Of a stretch of DNA of 64,000 nucleotides, positions 1 through 8,063 are shown in pieces. Below the pieces are notes generated by a model that worked only from the letters and a program-made list of their open reading frames with translations, was not told where the DNA came from and did not search any database. The DNA comes from Flavisolibacter ginsenosidimutans (lineage in GTDB: Bacteria > Bacteroidota > Bacteroidia > Chitinophagales > Chitinophagaceae): NCBI RefSeq assembly GCF_007970805.1, contig NZ_CP042433.1, positions 806,001-870,000 on the forward strand. The letters are read 5' to 3'. The translations under genes and the position numbers were made by a program. Position 1 is the first letter of the stretch. Each line of letters begins with the position of its first letter.

Positions 1-348
1 GCAATACGTGATGGCGTGTCGAAGGAGGAGCTGGAGAATTTAAAAAACGGAGCAGAACTGGATTACGACACGCTTTCCCTGGCGCTGAATGTAGCAAAAG
101 CTACGCTGCACAACAAAAAGGGCAAGGCAAGGTTTGATAAATACATCAGCGAACGCGTTTTTTTGATTGCCGAATTGTATTCGTATGGCTATGATGTTTT
201 TGGTAATCGCGAAAAATTCAACGGCTGGATGAAAAGAGAAAACAGGGCCTTGGGCTGGGTAACGCCGTTAAGCCTGATTGATACGCTTTACGGAATAGAA
301 GAAGTAAGGCATTTGATCGGCCGAATTGAATACGGAGTGTACAGCTAA
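1..348 (+). CDS. Xre/MbcA/ParS-type antitoxin of a RES-Xre pair (5' partial)
   Basis: Antitoxin half of a type II toxin-antitoxin pair. Family members bind the RES toxin next door and usually repress their own operon. The frame is open to the left edge, so the N-terminal helix-turn-helix region lies outside the window. A GTG at 16 is the first in-window start candidate, but the frame continues upstream of it. Visible are the end of the helix-turn-helix region (KATLHNKKGK) and the DUF2384 toxin-binding part (RALGWVTPLSLIDTL, then the typical ending LIGRIEYGVYS). The stop codon shares one base with the ATG of the toxin gene, which suggests translational coupling. The assignment rests on these motifs and on the neighbour. 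Confidence 0.82.
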   Translation, partial: AIRDGVSKEELENLKNGAELDYDTLSLALNVAKATLHNKKGKARFDKYISERVFLIAELYSYGYDVFGNREKFNGWMKRENRALGWVTPLSLIDTLYGIEEVRHLIGRIEYGVYS

Positions 349-797
349 TGATGGTTTATCATTTGGGCAGATCGAAGTATGCCACGCAATTGACCGGCGA
401 AGGCGCAAAGCTGCACGGCGGCCGTTGGAACGTGATTGGGCAACCCTGCATTTACACATCCGCGGCCCGCTCTCTCTGTGTGTTGGAGTATGCGGCAAAC
501 GTTTACCTCGATGAAATAGCGCAGGATTTATCGTTCACCGCTTATGAAATTCCGGAGGATGGATGGGCGTCTTTTCAATTAAAGGAATTGCCGGCCGGAT
601 GGATGGAAATCTCTTCATCAATGTTCGTCAAAGAATGGGGGACGAAACAACTGCAAAAGTATCTCGCATTAAAGCTTCCTTCGGTCATCCTTCCGTCCGA
701 ATTTAATTTTCTTCTTAACCCTCTTCATCCCGATTTTAAAAAGGTGCACATTAAAGAGGTGGAGACCTTTACTTTTGACAGTCGCATAAAAAAATAA
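348..797 (+). CDS. RES-domain toxin (NAD+-degrading type)
   Basis: Toxin of the RES family, 149 residues, close to the family's usual 150-160. Characterised relatives such as MbcT degrade cellular NAD+, and growth stops unless the Xre-type partner binds them. The RES signature residues are all present: R26 in GGRW (24-27), E47 in VLEYA, and a serine in the PSVILPSEFN block near residues 111-120 that leads into LLNP.HP. The toxin therefore looks catalytically complete. Two adjacent ATGs exist; the first overlaps the antitoxin stop. The order antitoxin then toxin, with overlap, is the standard arrangement. NAD+ depletion is known for the family and inferred here. Confidence 0.88.
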   Translation: MMVYHLGRSKYATQLTGEGAKLHGGRWNVIGQPCIYTSAARSLCVLEYAANVYLDEIAQDLSFTAYEIPEDGWASFQLKELPAGWMEISSSMFVKEWGTKQLQKYLALKLPSVILPSEFNFLLNPLHPDFKKVHIKEVETFTFDSRIKK

Positions 798-803
798 TTT
801 TCC

Positions 804-1589
804 TTGAAACATTTCCGACCACAAAGCCGCCCCAAGAAATCTTTGCTCGTTGTGGGCCGCAAGGCTGTAACAGAAGCTTTGAAAGAAGGCAAGCCGCTGG
901 AACGCATCTATCTTCAAAACAACCTTGGCGGGAAAGAATTGAGTGAGCTTGTAAAGCTGGCCGAACAAAACAACGTTCCTGTGAATAAAGTGCCCGAAGC
1001 CAAGTTAAATGCATTTAACGTTACCAGTCACGAAGGGTGCGTGGCTTTGCTTTCAAAAATTCAGTACCAGGATTTGCAGGAAATAATTTCATTTGTGGTG
1101 GAGAGGGGAGAAGTGCCGTTGTTTCTGTTGCTTGACGGCATCACCGACATCCGCAATATCGGCGGCATTGCCCGAACGGCTTTTTGCACCGGCGTAAACG
1201 CTATTATCATTCCAGACAAAGGGGTGGGCATGCTAAACGAAGATGCTATTTTAACATCAGCAGGCGCTTTGGAAAAGTTGCCGGTATGCAGAGTAAACAG
1301 TTTGCTGAAAGCAATAGATGAATTGCATCTGAACGGTATTAAAGTTTTGGCCAGCGAAATGACTGCCGCGGAAAATGTATTTGACATTGATTTTAAAGAA
1401 CCGCTTGCCATCATTATGGGTAGTGAAGAAAAAGGAATTTATCCCGCATTGTTGAAAGCAAGCGATGAAAAATTTAAAATACCGATGGTAAATGATTTCG
1501 AGTCGTTGAACGTCTCGGTCGCCACGGGAATGATTTTGTACGAAGCGATGAAGCAGCGTCAATTCACGAGAGCAAAGAGTGAACAATGA
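804..1589 (+). CDS. rlmB: TrmH-family 23S rRNA (guanosine-2'-O-)-methyltransferase RlmB
   Basis: SpoU/TrmH-type methyltransferase that would 2'-O-methylate a guanosine in 23S rRNA using S-adenosylmethionine. An N-terminal substrate-binding part (about 15-90, starting LLVVGRKAVTEAL) precedes the knotted catalytic domain. Motif 1 is at 111-125 (DGITDIRNIGGIART), motif 2 at 206-212 (GSEEKGI) and motif 3 at 226-240 (IPMVNDFESLNVSVA). The start is a TTG seven bases after the RES stop. It fits the family N-terminus (basic leader followed by LVVGR), and no better ATG lies upstream. The stop overlaps the start of the next gene by four bases (ATGA). Paralogous TrmH-type enzymes look similar, so the exact target nucleotide is inferred. 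Confidence 0.88.
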   Translation: MKHFRPQSRPKKSLLVVGRKAVTEALKEGKPLERIYLQNNLGGKELSELVKLAEQNNVPVNKVPEAKLNAFNVTSHEGCVALLSKIQYQDLQEIISFVVERGEVPLFLLLDGITDIRNIGGIARTAFCTGVNAIIIPDKGVGMLNEDAILTSAGALEKLPVCRVNSLLKAIDELHLNGIKVLASEMTAAENVFDIDFKEPLAIIMGSEEKGIYPALLKASDEKFKIPMVNDFESLNVSVATGMILYEAMKQRQFTRAKSEQ

Positions 1590-2470
1590 TTCCAACAACC
1601 AATCAGCCAATTAACCAATCAACTTATCAACTCGTGGAATGTCCCCGCGACGCAATGCAGGGCTGGGGTCATTTTATTCCAACCGAAAAAAAGATTGCTT
1701 ACGTCAACAGTTTGCTGCAAGTGGGTTTCGATATAATTGACTTCGGCTCCTTTGTTTCGCCCAAAGCCATTCCGCAATTGGCCGACACAAAAGAAGTGGT
1801 GAGGGGCTTAACCCTTCAAAATTCAAGCTCAAAATTGCTTGCTATTGTTGCCAATACAAGGGGAGCGGAAGAAGCGGTTGTGTACGATGAAATCTCTTAT
1901 CTCGGTTTCCCGTTCTCCATTTCCGAAACCTTTCAACAACGAAATACCAACAGTTCAATAGACGAAAGCTTGCACAGGGTAGAGGAGATTCAAAATCTTT
2001 GCATGAAAAACAACAAGCAACTTGTTATTTACCTGAGCATGGGTTTTGGCAACCCATACGGCGATCCTTACAACGAAGAAATTTTATTGAAATGGGCCGG
2101 TGAAATGGTGAAGAAAGGCATTCAAATTATTTCTTTGGCAGATACCGTTGGCGTGGCTACGCCAGAGCAAATCTCATTTGCGTTAGACACATTGATTCCA
2201 AAATATCCAAACACAAGTTTCGGTGTTCATCTTCATTCTACGCCTGACAATTGGAAGGCAAAATTAGAAGCGGCTGTACACGCAGGTTGCAAACGCATTG
2301 ACGGCGCATTGAAAGGCATTGGGGGTTGCCCTATGGCCGGCGATGATTTGGTGGGGAACATGAACACGGAATCCATCATTTCCTATTTCGAAGAACATGC
2401 TTTGCCAATCAATATAAACAAAGAAGCGCTTCAGTTCAGCCTGCAATTGGCTTCCCAAGTTTTTGTTTGA
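1586..2470 (+). CDS. Hydroxymethylglutaryl-CoA lyase
   Basis: Cleaves HMG-CoA to acetyl-CoA and acetoacetate, in leucine catabolism and ketone-body metabolism. A TIM-barrel of the DRE-TIM class, 294 residues. Catalytic and metal residues are visible: R21-D22 in the CPRDAMQG motif, H215 and H217 in GVHLHS, and the flexible-loop cysteine C248 in GIGGCPMAG. The ATG overlaps the rlmB stop by four bases. Codons 5-15 (NQPINQSTYQ) are written by a degenerate 8-base tandem repeat and replace the usual short family N-terminus. The conserved domain begins right after it at LVECPRD. Confidence 0.9.
   Translation: MIPTTNQPINQSTYQLVECPRDAMQGWGHFIPTEKKIAYVNSLLQVGFDIIDFGSFVSPKAIPQLADTKEVVRGLTLQNSSSKLLAIVANTRGAEEAVVYDEISYLGFPFSISETFQQRNTNSSIDESLHRVEEIQNLCMKNNKQLVIYLSMGFGNPYGDPYNEEILLKWAGEMVKKGIQIISLADTVGVATPEQISFALDTLIPKYPNTSFGVHLHSTPDNWKAKLEAAVHAGCKRIDGALKGIGGCPMAGDDLVGNMNTESIISYFEEHALPININKEALQFSLQLASQVFV
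1599..1630 (+). repeat. Degenerate 8-base tandem repeat inside the HMG-CoA lyase start
   Basis: Four consecutive units: CCAATCAG, CCAATTAA, CCAATCAA, CTTATCAA. They encode residues 5-15 of the lyase, just before its first conserved motif. One of several such word clusters in this window. Confidence 0.75.
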
Positions 2471-2487
2471 TCTCAATTCGTGTTTAA

Positions 2488-3483
2488 ATGAAGTTTCGTT
2501 TTGAGTTTACCATAAAGAAATTACCGGAACCTATTACCCACCGGCACAAGCTTTTGCTGATCGGTTCTTGTTTTACCGAGAACATTGGTGAAAAACTTGA
2601 TAACTTCAAATTTACCACGCTGCAAAATCCCAATGGAATTTTGTTCAATCCGGTTAGCGTTGCGGAAGCTTTGACCGCTTACATTGAAGCGAAACAAACG
2701 GAAGAAAAGGATTTGTTTTTTTACAACGAAGCATGGCACAGTTGGAAACATCACAGTCGTTTTTCAGGCCTTACGGCCGATGAAGCCCTGCAAGAAATAA
2801 ACAACTCAACGGCAGTTGCACACAAGTTCTTAAAAGAAGCGGACTATCTTTTTGTTACACTCGGTTCTGCTTGGATTTACACCTTAACAGAAAAGGCAAC
2901 GAACGCAAAAGTTGGCGCAATTGCGGCCAACAATCACAAGGCGCCTGCCGATTGGTTTCAACGGAAATTGTTGACAACCGAAGACGTGCTGCGTGTGCTG
3001 GACAACCTCATTCACCGGCTGTTTTTGTTTAACGCAAAGCTGAAAATCATTTTCACCATCAGTCCTGTGCGACATTTGCGCGACGGTGTAGTGGAGAACA
3101 ACCGCAGCAAAGCCGTGCTGATTTCAGCGGTGCACCATTTGGTAAACAAGTTTGACCGGCTTTATTATTTCCCCGCTTATGAACTCGTGATAGACGATTT
3201 ACGCGACTACCGTTTTTACGCGGAGGATTTAGTGCACCCGAATTATTTCGCCACGCAATACGTTTGGGAGAAGTTGGTAGATGCTTGCATGGATGGAAAA
3301 ACAAAGGAGTTGATGGAAGACATTCATGCAGTCACTCTTGCGTTTAAGCACAAGGCTTTTAATCCGCATTCGGCGCAGCACAAAAAATTTTTACAAACCA
3401 ACTACGAAAAAGTGGTACGGCTGCAACAAGAACAGCCCTATTTAAATTTTGCGAAGGAGTTAAACTATTTTGAAGGGAAGTAG
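2488..3483 (+). CDS. GSCFA domain-containing protein
   Basis: Member of the GSCFA family, named after its own motif, here GSCFTEN at residues 26-32. The domain is related to SGNH/GDSL-like esterases, but no substrate is established for this bacterial group. The protein is 331 residues, has no signal peptide and is presumably cytoplasmic. Blocks such as YLFVTLGSAWIY, ISPVRHLRDG and EDLVHPNYFATQYVW are typical; the last resembles the catalytic D-x-x-H block of SGNH hydrolases (D247, H250). It follows the HMG-CoA lyase by 17 bases on the same strand and may be co-transcribed. Confidence 0.82.
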   Translation: MKFRFEFTIKKLPEPITHRHKLLLIGSCFTENIGEKLDNFKFTTLQNPNGILFNPVSVAEALTAYIEAKQTEEKDLFFYNEAWHSWKHHSRFSGLTADEALQEINNSTAVAHKFLKEADYLFVTLGSAWIYTLTEKATNAKVGAIAANNHKAPADWFQRKLLTTEDVLRVLDNLIHRLFLFNAKLKIIFTISPVRHLRDGVVENNRSKAVLISAVHHLVNKFDRLYYFPAYELVIDDLRDYRFYAEDLVHPNYFATQYVWEKLVDACMDGKTKELMEDIHAVTLAFKHKAFNPHSAQHKKFLQTNYEKVVRLQQEQPYLNFAKELNYFEGK

Positions 3484-3543
3484 TGTTCGTTTTTCAGCAG
3501 GAAACGGCGGTAGTGTATTCCTATGCCGGCGCAAGCCAATCAA

Positions 3544-4164
3544 CTAATGCATCCGGTCGCCGCGGACCTGAAGATTCTGAATGACCTCTGCTTCGTAATC
3601 CAGCCATTCTTTCCAACGGCGGCGCACAGCTTCTTTGTCAACATAGGTTTCGGCAAGCTCAATGAAAAGCGCATAATGCCCGGCTTCGCTTTCCATAAAA
3701 CGACGGTAAAATTTACGCAAGTATTCGTCTTGCAATCCTTCGCTTAAACGTTTAAAGCGTTCACAGCTTCGTGCTTCAATCATGGCCATGAGCAGCAATT
3801 GGTCTAAAAACCTTCCGTGATGATCACCGCCTTTTTGAACAAAAAGAAGCAGGGCGTTTACGTAATCATCACGGCGTTGTTTTCCTAATCTCAACTCCCG
3901 TTTTTTTATTTCGGCCAGCACCAGCCGAAAGTGCCCCCATTCTTCGGTAACGATAGGGGCCAATGCTTCTACCAAGATTTCTTTTTCGCTGTATCGTTGA
4001 ATAAGGGAAATGCAGGATGTGGCCGCTTTTTGTTCGCAGTAAGCATGGTCGGTTAAAACCTCTTCCAAAGAAATTTGTGCGAGGTTCACCCAGCGCGGAT
4101 CGGTAGGCAATTGTAAACCGAGGATGGCTTTTGTGTCGGTTGAAACAGAATCAAATTCGGACAT
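3544..4164 (-). CDS. miaE: tRNA-(ms2io6A)-hydroxylase (MiaE)-like di-iron protein
   Basis: Ferritin-like di-iron enzyme expected to hydroxylate the isopentenyl side chain of modified A37 in tRNA. It has 206 residues and is all-helical by composition. Iron ligands in the family pattern: E44, the EEWGH motif (E75, H78), E130 in MIEARSCERF, and the E160-A-G-H163 motif. The MIEARSCERF and ESEAGHYALF blocks are characteristic of MiaE. It converges with the GSCFA gene across 60 bases. A TATTTTTG element sits only a few bases before the ATG, so the leader may be very short. Confidence 0.85.
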   Translation of the reverse strand: MSEFDSVSTDTKAILGLQLPTDPRWVNLAQISLEEVLTDHAYCEQKAATSCISLIQRYSEKEILVEALAPIVTEEWGHFRLVLAEIKKRELRLGKQRRDDYVNALLLFVQKGGDHHGRFLDQLLLMAMIEARSCERFKRLSEGLQDEYLRKFYRRFMESEAGHYALFIELAETYVDKEAVRRRWKEWLDYEAEVIQNLQVRGDRMH

Positions 4165-4313
4165 ACCGCAAAAATATCTTTCAAATTTTATCTGAACCGG
4201 TATTGATTGGATGTATGGGACGAGCGAAATAAAATAATCCCGTTCCTCTCATACATCTCACTTATCCCGTTCAGACAATATCTTAACTCATTCTTAAAGA
4301 CCGTACTCGCCAC

Positions 4314-4344
4314 TTGGCAAAAAAACCATTTTCCCCTACCTTCG
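4314..4344 (+). promoter_or_regulatory. Promoter of rpsO
   Basis: TTG at 4314-4316, a 20-base spacer, then TACCTTCG at 4337-4344. This matches the Bacteroidota -33/-7 promoter with one mismatch in the -7 element (TAnnTTTG). Transcription would start around 4350, giving a 5' leader of about 50 bases before rpsO. Confidence 0.6.
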
Positions 4345-4403
4345 CCGCCAAAACAAAGTAAAAACAAAAGTGTCCAATTGGGACGCGAACAAAATCGTTA
4401 ACG

Positions 4404-4673
4404 ATGTCAGTAACCAAAGAAAAAAAGGCGAGCATTTTTACACAGTTTGGCGGTACCGCTACAAACACGGGCTCTATTGAAGGCCAGATTGCTTTGCTCA
4501 CCGAACGTATTACCCAGATTTCGGGTCACCTTCAACAGAACAAAAAAGATTTCTCCACGCACCGCGGACTGATGCAACTGGTAGGCAAACGCCGCCGCTT
4601 GCTTTCCTACCTGCAAAAGCACAACTTGCAAGGCTACCGCGAATTGATTGAAAAATTAGGCATTCGTAAATAA
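4404..4673 (+). CDS. rpsO: 30S ribosomal protein S15
   Basis: Ribosomal protein S15, which binds the central domain of 16S rRNA early in 30S assembly. It has 89 residues, the standard length. Typical features are the TGSIEGQIALLTERI block, the HRGLMQLVGKRRRLLSYL helix and the ending REL.EKLGIRK. It has its own promoter and is followed by a strong intrinsic terminator. pnp comes next, an order seen in many bacteria. Confidence 0.97.
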   Translation: MSVTKEKKASIFTQFGGTATNTGSIEGQIALLTERITQISGHLQQNKKDFSTHRGLMQLVGKRRRLLSYLQKHNLQGYRELIEKLGIRK

Positions 4674-4692
4674 TTATAGCAACAGCCAGAAA

Positions 4693-4718
4693 CCCTTCCG
4701 ACACCGGAAGGGCTTTTT
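4693..4718 (+). terminator. Intrinsic terminator after rpsO
   Basis: Perfect 8-base stem (CCCTTCCG / CGGAAGGG) with an ACAC loop, followed by CTTTTTG. It separates rpsO from pnp. Confidence 0.85.
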
Positions 4719-4795
4719 GCTTTACGCAGCCTGTTTTCATTCCTTCCAAAATCACTTTCCATTTGAACGGTTGAGCGTTCGCAATAACGCAAACC

Positions 4796-4816
4796 TCAAA
4801 TTTCAAATCTCAAATT
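4796..4816 (+). repeat. 7-base tandem words just before pnp
   Basis: Three units, TCAAATT, TCAAATC and TCAAATT, end six bases before the pnp ATG. They occupy the place where a ribosome-binding site would lie; no Shine-Dalgarno sequence is visible. Confidence 0.7.
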
Positions 4817-4822
4817 CAAAAG

Positions 4823-7132
4823 ATGTTATCTCAAAAGTTCTCAAAAACATTTGATATAGGCGATGGCCGCGAAATTACCATTGAAACCGGCCGACTGGCC
4901 CGCCAGGCCGACGGTGCCGTGACCGTACGTTGCGGCAACTCTATTTTGCTTGCAACGGTGGTGGCTACACAAGAACCCAAAGAAGGCCAGGACTTTTTTC
5001 CGTTAAGCGTAGATTACATGGAAAAAATGGCCTCCGCTGGCCGCATTCCCGGTTCCTTCTTTAAGCGGGAAGGCCGCTTAAGCGAATCGGAGATTTTAAT
5101 CTCCCGCTTGATTGACAGAGCGCTTCGTCCCTTGTTTCCGGAAGATTATCTCTGCGAAGTGCAAGTGATTGTAACACTCATTTCATCCGACGAACAAATT
5201 CTGCCCGACGCAATGGCTTGCCTCGCGGCATCGGCTGCGTTGTCGGTGTCGGACATTCCTATTAAAGAAGTGATCTCGGAAGTGCGTGTTTGCCGCATTG
5301 ACGGTGAGTACAAAATCAATCCGACGCGTGCAGATATTGAAAGAGCCGAACTTGATTTCATCATAGCTGCTACGCAGGACAACATTATGATGGTGGAAGG
5401 CGAAGCGAAAGAATGCAGCGAAGATGATTTGGTAAAAGCGTTGGAAGTGGCGCATGAGGCCATTCGCATTCAAATTAAAGCGCAACACGAACTGCGCGAT
5501 ATGGTTGGTGTTACGGGCAAACGCGATTACCCAAAACCAGCCACCAACGAAGTCTTGCAGAAAAGAGTTTACGAGTTTGCCACCGAAAGAATGGAACAAC
5601 TTTCGAAAGGCAATTTGCCAAAGGCAGAAAGAAAAGAAACGTACAAGGGAATCTATAATGATTTGATTGCCGTTTTGAGCAAAGAAGAAAACCTACCCGA
5701 GGGAGAAGAAGTGGCTTCGGATGTAAAAAAGCTGGTGAAGAAATATCTCGGCGATTTGCAATACGATGTGGTGAGAGACATGATTTTAAACGACCGTGTA
5801 CGTTTGGATGGACGTGGACTTGAAGACGTTCGCCCTTTGGATATGGAAGTGGACGTGTTGCCAACGCCGCACGGCGCCGCTTTGTTTACCCGCGGCGAAA
5901 CACAGTCGCTTACAACTGTAACGCTCGGTACTCCGCTTGACGAATTGCTGGTAGAAACTGCCGGCAAATCTTTCGATTCGAAGTTTTATCTCCACTATAA
6001 TTTTCCTCCTTTCTCTACCGGTGAAGTAAAATTTTTAAGAGGCGCTAGCCGGCGAGAGATCGGTCATGGTAAACTTGCCGAACGTTCGTTAAAGCAAATG
6101 ATGCCCGGCGGCGATTATGCCTATACGGTTCGCGTAGTGAGCGATGTTTTGGAAAGCAACGGTTCATCGTCCATGGCAACGGTTTGCGCCGGTTCCCTGG
6201 CCTTGATGGATGCAGGTGTTCCCGTGCCGAAACACGTTGGCGGCGTGGCAATGGGGCTGATTACGAAAGAAGGAAAATATGCGGTGTTGACCGACATCCT
6301 GGGTGACGAAGACCATCTTGGTGACATGGACTTTAAAGTAACCGGAACGAGAGATGGCATCTGTGGCATTCAGATGGACATTAAAGTGGATGGCCTGAGC
6401 ATGGAGATCATGCGCAATGCACTTGAGCAAGCCCGCCGTGGACGGATGCACATTTTGGATGCGATGTACAATTGCATATCCGAAGCCCGCAGCGAAGTGA
6501 AGCCTCATGCACCGCGAATGGTGAAGATGTTCATTGACCGTGAGTTTATTGGTGCGGTGATAGGGCCTGGTGGTAAAGTAATCCAGGAAATTCAACGCGA
6601 GACTGGAACGACGATCAACATCGAAGAAAAGAACAATCAGGGTGAAGTCAGCATCTTTGGTACCGATAAAGAGAAGGTAGAAAAAGCTCACAATTGGGTG
6701 AAAGGAATCGTGGCCGTTCCGGTTGAAGGCGACGAGTACGAAGCAACGGTTAAATCAATTATGCCCTACGGTGCCTTTGTTGAATTTTTGCCGGGCAAAC
6801 AAGGTCTGTTGCACATTTCTGAAGTCAGCTGGAAGCGCTTGGAAACATTAGAAGGCGTATTAAATGAAGGCGATAAAGTAAAGGTTAAACTGACCGGTAC
6901 TGATCCGAAGACAGGGAAATTTAAACTTTCAAGAAAAGTGCTTTTGCCAAAACCCGAAGGAATGCAGGAAAGAAGCGACAGAAGCGAGGGAGGTGAAAGA
7001 CGCCGTGATGACCGTCCGCGATTTGAAAACCGCCGGGACGAACGGCCGCAGGGCGAAAGGCCGAAGTTGCAACGCAACCCGGGAGCATCAGATGACGCAA
7101 CGAAACAAAACTCTGAAGCGGAAAACCAATAA
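4823..7132 (+). CDS. pnp: Polyribonucleotide nucleotidyltransferase (PNPase)
   Basis: Phosphorolytic 3'-5' exoribonuclease of RNA decay, 769 residues. Domain order is complete: first RNase PH-like domain, all-helical linker domain (about 240-320), second catalytic RNase PH domain (about 325-550), KH domain with VIGPGGK at about 579-585, and S1 domain from about residue 635 (GDEYEATVKSIMPYGAFVEF). An Arg/Asp/Gly-rich, low-complexity tail from about 716 is longer than in E. coli and may add RNA or partner contacts. A terminator follows the stop. The direct upstream region carries 7-base word repeats rather than a ribosome-binding site. Confidence 0.97.
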   Translation: MLSQKFSKTFDIGDGREITIETGRLARQADGAVTVRCGNSILLATVVATQEPKEGQDFFPLSVDYMEKMASAGRIPGSFFKREGRLSESEILISRLIDRALRPLFPEDYLCEVQVIVTLISSDEQILPDAMACLAASAALSVSDIPIKEVISEVRVCRIDGEYKINPTRADIERAELDFIIAATQDNIMMVEGEAKECSEDDLVKALEVAHEAIRIQIKAQHELRDMVGVTGKRDYPKPATNEVLQKRVYEFATERMEQLSKGNLPKAERKETYKGIYNDLIAVLSKEENLPEGEEVASDVKKLVKKYLGDLQYDVVRDMILNDRVRLDGRGLEDVRPLDMEVDVLPTPHGAALFTRGETQSLTTVTLGTPLDELLVETAGKSFDSKFYLHYNFPPFSTGEVKFLRGASRREIGHGKLAERSLKQMMPGGDYAYTVRVVSDVLESNGSSSMATVCAGSLALMDAGVPVPKHVGGVAMGLITKEGKYAVLTDILGDEDHLGDMDFKVTGTRDGICGIQMDIKVDGLSMEIMRNALEQARRGRMHILDAMYNCISEARSEVKPHAPRMVKMFIDREFIGAVIGPGGKVIQEIQRETGTTINIEEKNNQGEVSIFGTDKEKVEKAHNWVKGIVAVPVEGDEYEATVKSIMPYGAFVEFLPGKQGLLHISEVSWKRLETLEGVLNEGDKVKVKLTGTDPKTGKFKLSRKVLLPKPEGMQERSDRSEGGERRRDDRPRFENRRDERPQGERPKLQRNPGASDDATKQNSEAENQ

Positions 7133-7151
7133 ATTAAGTCGCTACAAAGCT

Positions 7152-7177
7152 AAAGGCTGTCAACCGACAGCCTTTTT
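7152..7177 (+). terminator. Intrinsic terminator after pnp
   Basis: Stem AAAGGCTGTC / GACAGCC.TT around an AACC loop, followed by a T-run. It ends only eleven bases before the prmA ATG, so prmA must be transcribed from readthrough or from a start very close to its ATG. Confidence 0.8.
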
Positions 7178-7188
7178 AATTTTACGGC

Positions 7189-7995
7189 ATGAAACACGTT
7201 AAACTTGAGATAATAGCCAACGAATATCAGCAGGAGGAATTGATTGCGCTGCTGGATGATTACAATCCTTCCGGCTTCGAGCAAACCGATGAAAAACTGG
7301 TGGCTTATTTTTCGGAAGAAGGTTTTGCAAAGGATGATGTCCTGAAAATTCTGGAAGGCTATTCGTTTGTACTTGGCGAAGTAGAAGAAAAAAACTGGAA
7401 CGAAGAATGGGAACGCAACTTTAAGCCGGTGGTTGTCGGCGACTTTGTTGCGGTTCGTGCAGATTTTCATCAGCCCGTAAACGGCGTTCAACACGAAATC
7501 GTCATCACACCAAAAATGAGTTTTGGCACCGGCCATCACGCCACAACGCACATGATGATGCAACAGATGCGGGTTATGGACTTCACAGACAAAATCGTTT
7601 TTGATTTTGGCACCGGTACCGGCATCTTGTCTATTCTGGCCGAAAAACTTGGTGCGGCAAAAATTATAGCCATTGATGTGGACGAGTGGAGCATGGAAAA
7701 CGCAAATGAGAATATTGAACGAAACGGCTGCTCAAAAATCACGGCCTCTTTGTCTTCGCAAATTCCCACTCAACAATTTGACGTAATTCTTGCCAACATC
7801 AACCGCAACGTTATTCTGGACTATTTGCCTTTTCTCGTAAAAGCATTGCATCTGGGAGCGGTGATTTTGTTCAGCGGGCTTTTAATTAGAGATGAGCAGG
7901 ACATTAAAGCCACAGCAGAACAAAACGGATTAATACTCAGGCATCGTAGCGAAAAGCAGGGCTGGCTTTCGCTTTTATTTGTTAACGGCCAATGA
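7189..7995 (+). CDS. prmA: Ribosomal protein L11 methyltransferase
   Basis: Class I SAM-dependent methyltransferase that modifies ribosomal protein L11, 268 residues. The N-terminal substrate-recognition part is followed by the Rossmann domain: FGTGTGI at about 140-146 (SAM binding), the acidic end of strand 2 in AIDVDEW, and the catalytic-loop motif ANINRN at about 202-207. The upstream block MSFGTGHHATT is typical of PrmA. No Shine-Dalgarno sequence is visible, and the pnp terminator lies immediately upstream. Confidence 0.92.
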   Translation: MKHVKLEIIANEYQQEELIALLDDYNPSGFEQTDEKLVAYFSEEGFAKDDVLKILEGYSFVLGEVEEKNWNEEWERNFKPVVVGDFVAVRADFHQPVNGVQHEIVITPKMSFGTGHHATTHMMMQQMRVMDFTDKIVFDFGTGTGILSILAEKLGAAKIIAIDVDEWSMENANENIERNGCSKITASLSSQIPTQQFDVILANINRNVILDYLPFLVKALHLGAVILFSGLLIRDEQDIKATAEQNGLILRHRSEKQGWLSLLFVNGQ

Positions 7996-8013
7996 AGAGA
8001 AAATGAATTTAAC

Positions 8014-8043
8014 TTGAAGCCTTCCCTTGTTTTGTTATCTTTG
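8014..8043 (+). promoter_or_regulatory. Promoter of plsY
   Basis: TTG at 8014-8016, a 19-base spacer and a perfect -7 element TATCTTTG at 8036-8043. The plsY ATG lies 20 bases downstream, so the leader is short. Confidence 0.7.
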
Positions 8044-8063
8044 TTCTCCTGTTAACTACTTGC

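Noticed and set aside
4150..4175. Leaderless miaE transcript
   Set aside because: TATTTTTG lies a few bases before the ATG, but no well-spaced TTG is present upstream, so I did not call a promoter.
7173..7188. Separate promoter for prmA
   Set aside because: No TAnnTTTG-like element is visible between the pnp terminator and the prmA ATG, and none convincing just upstream.
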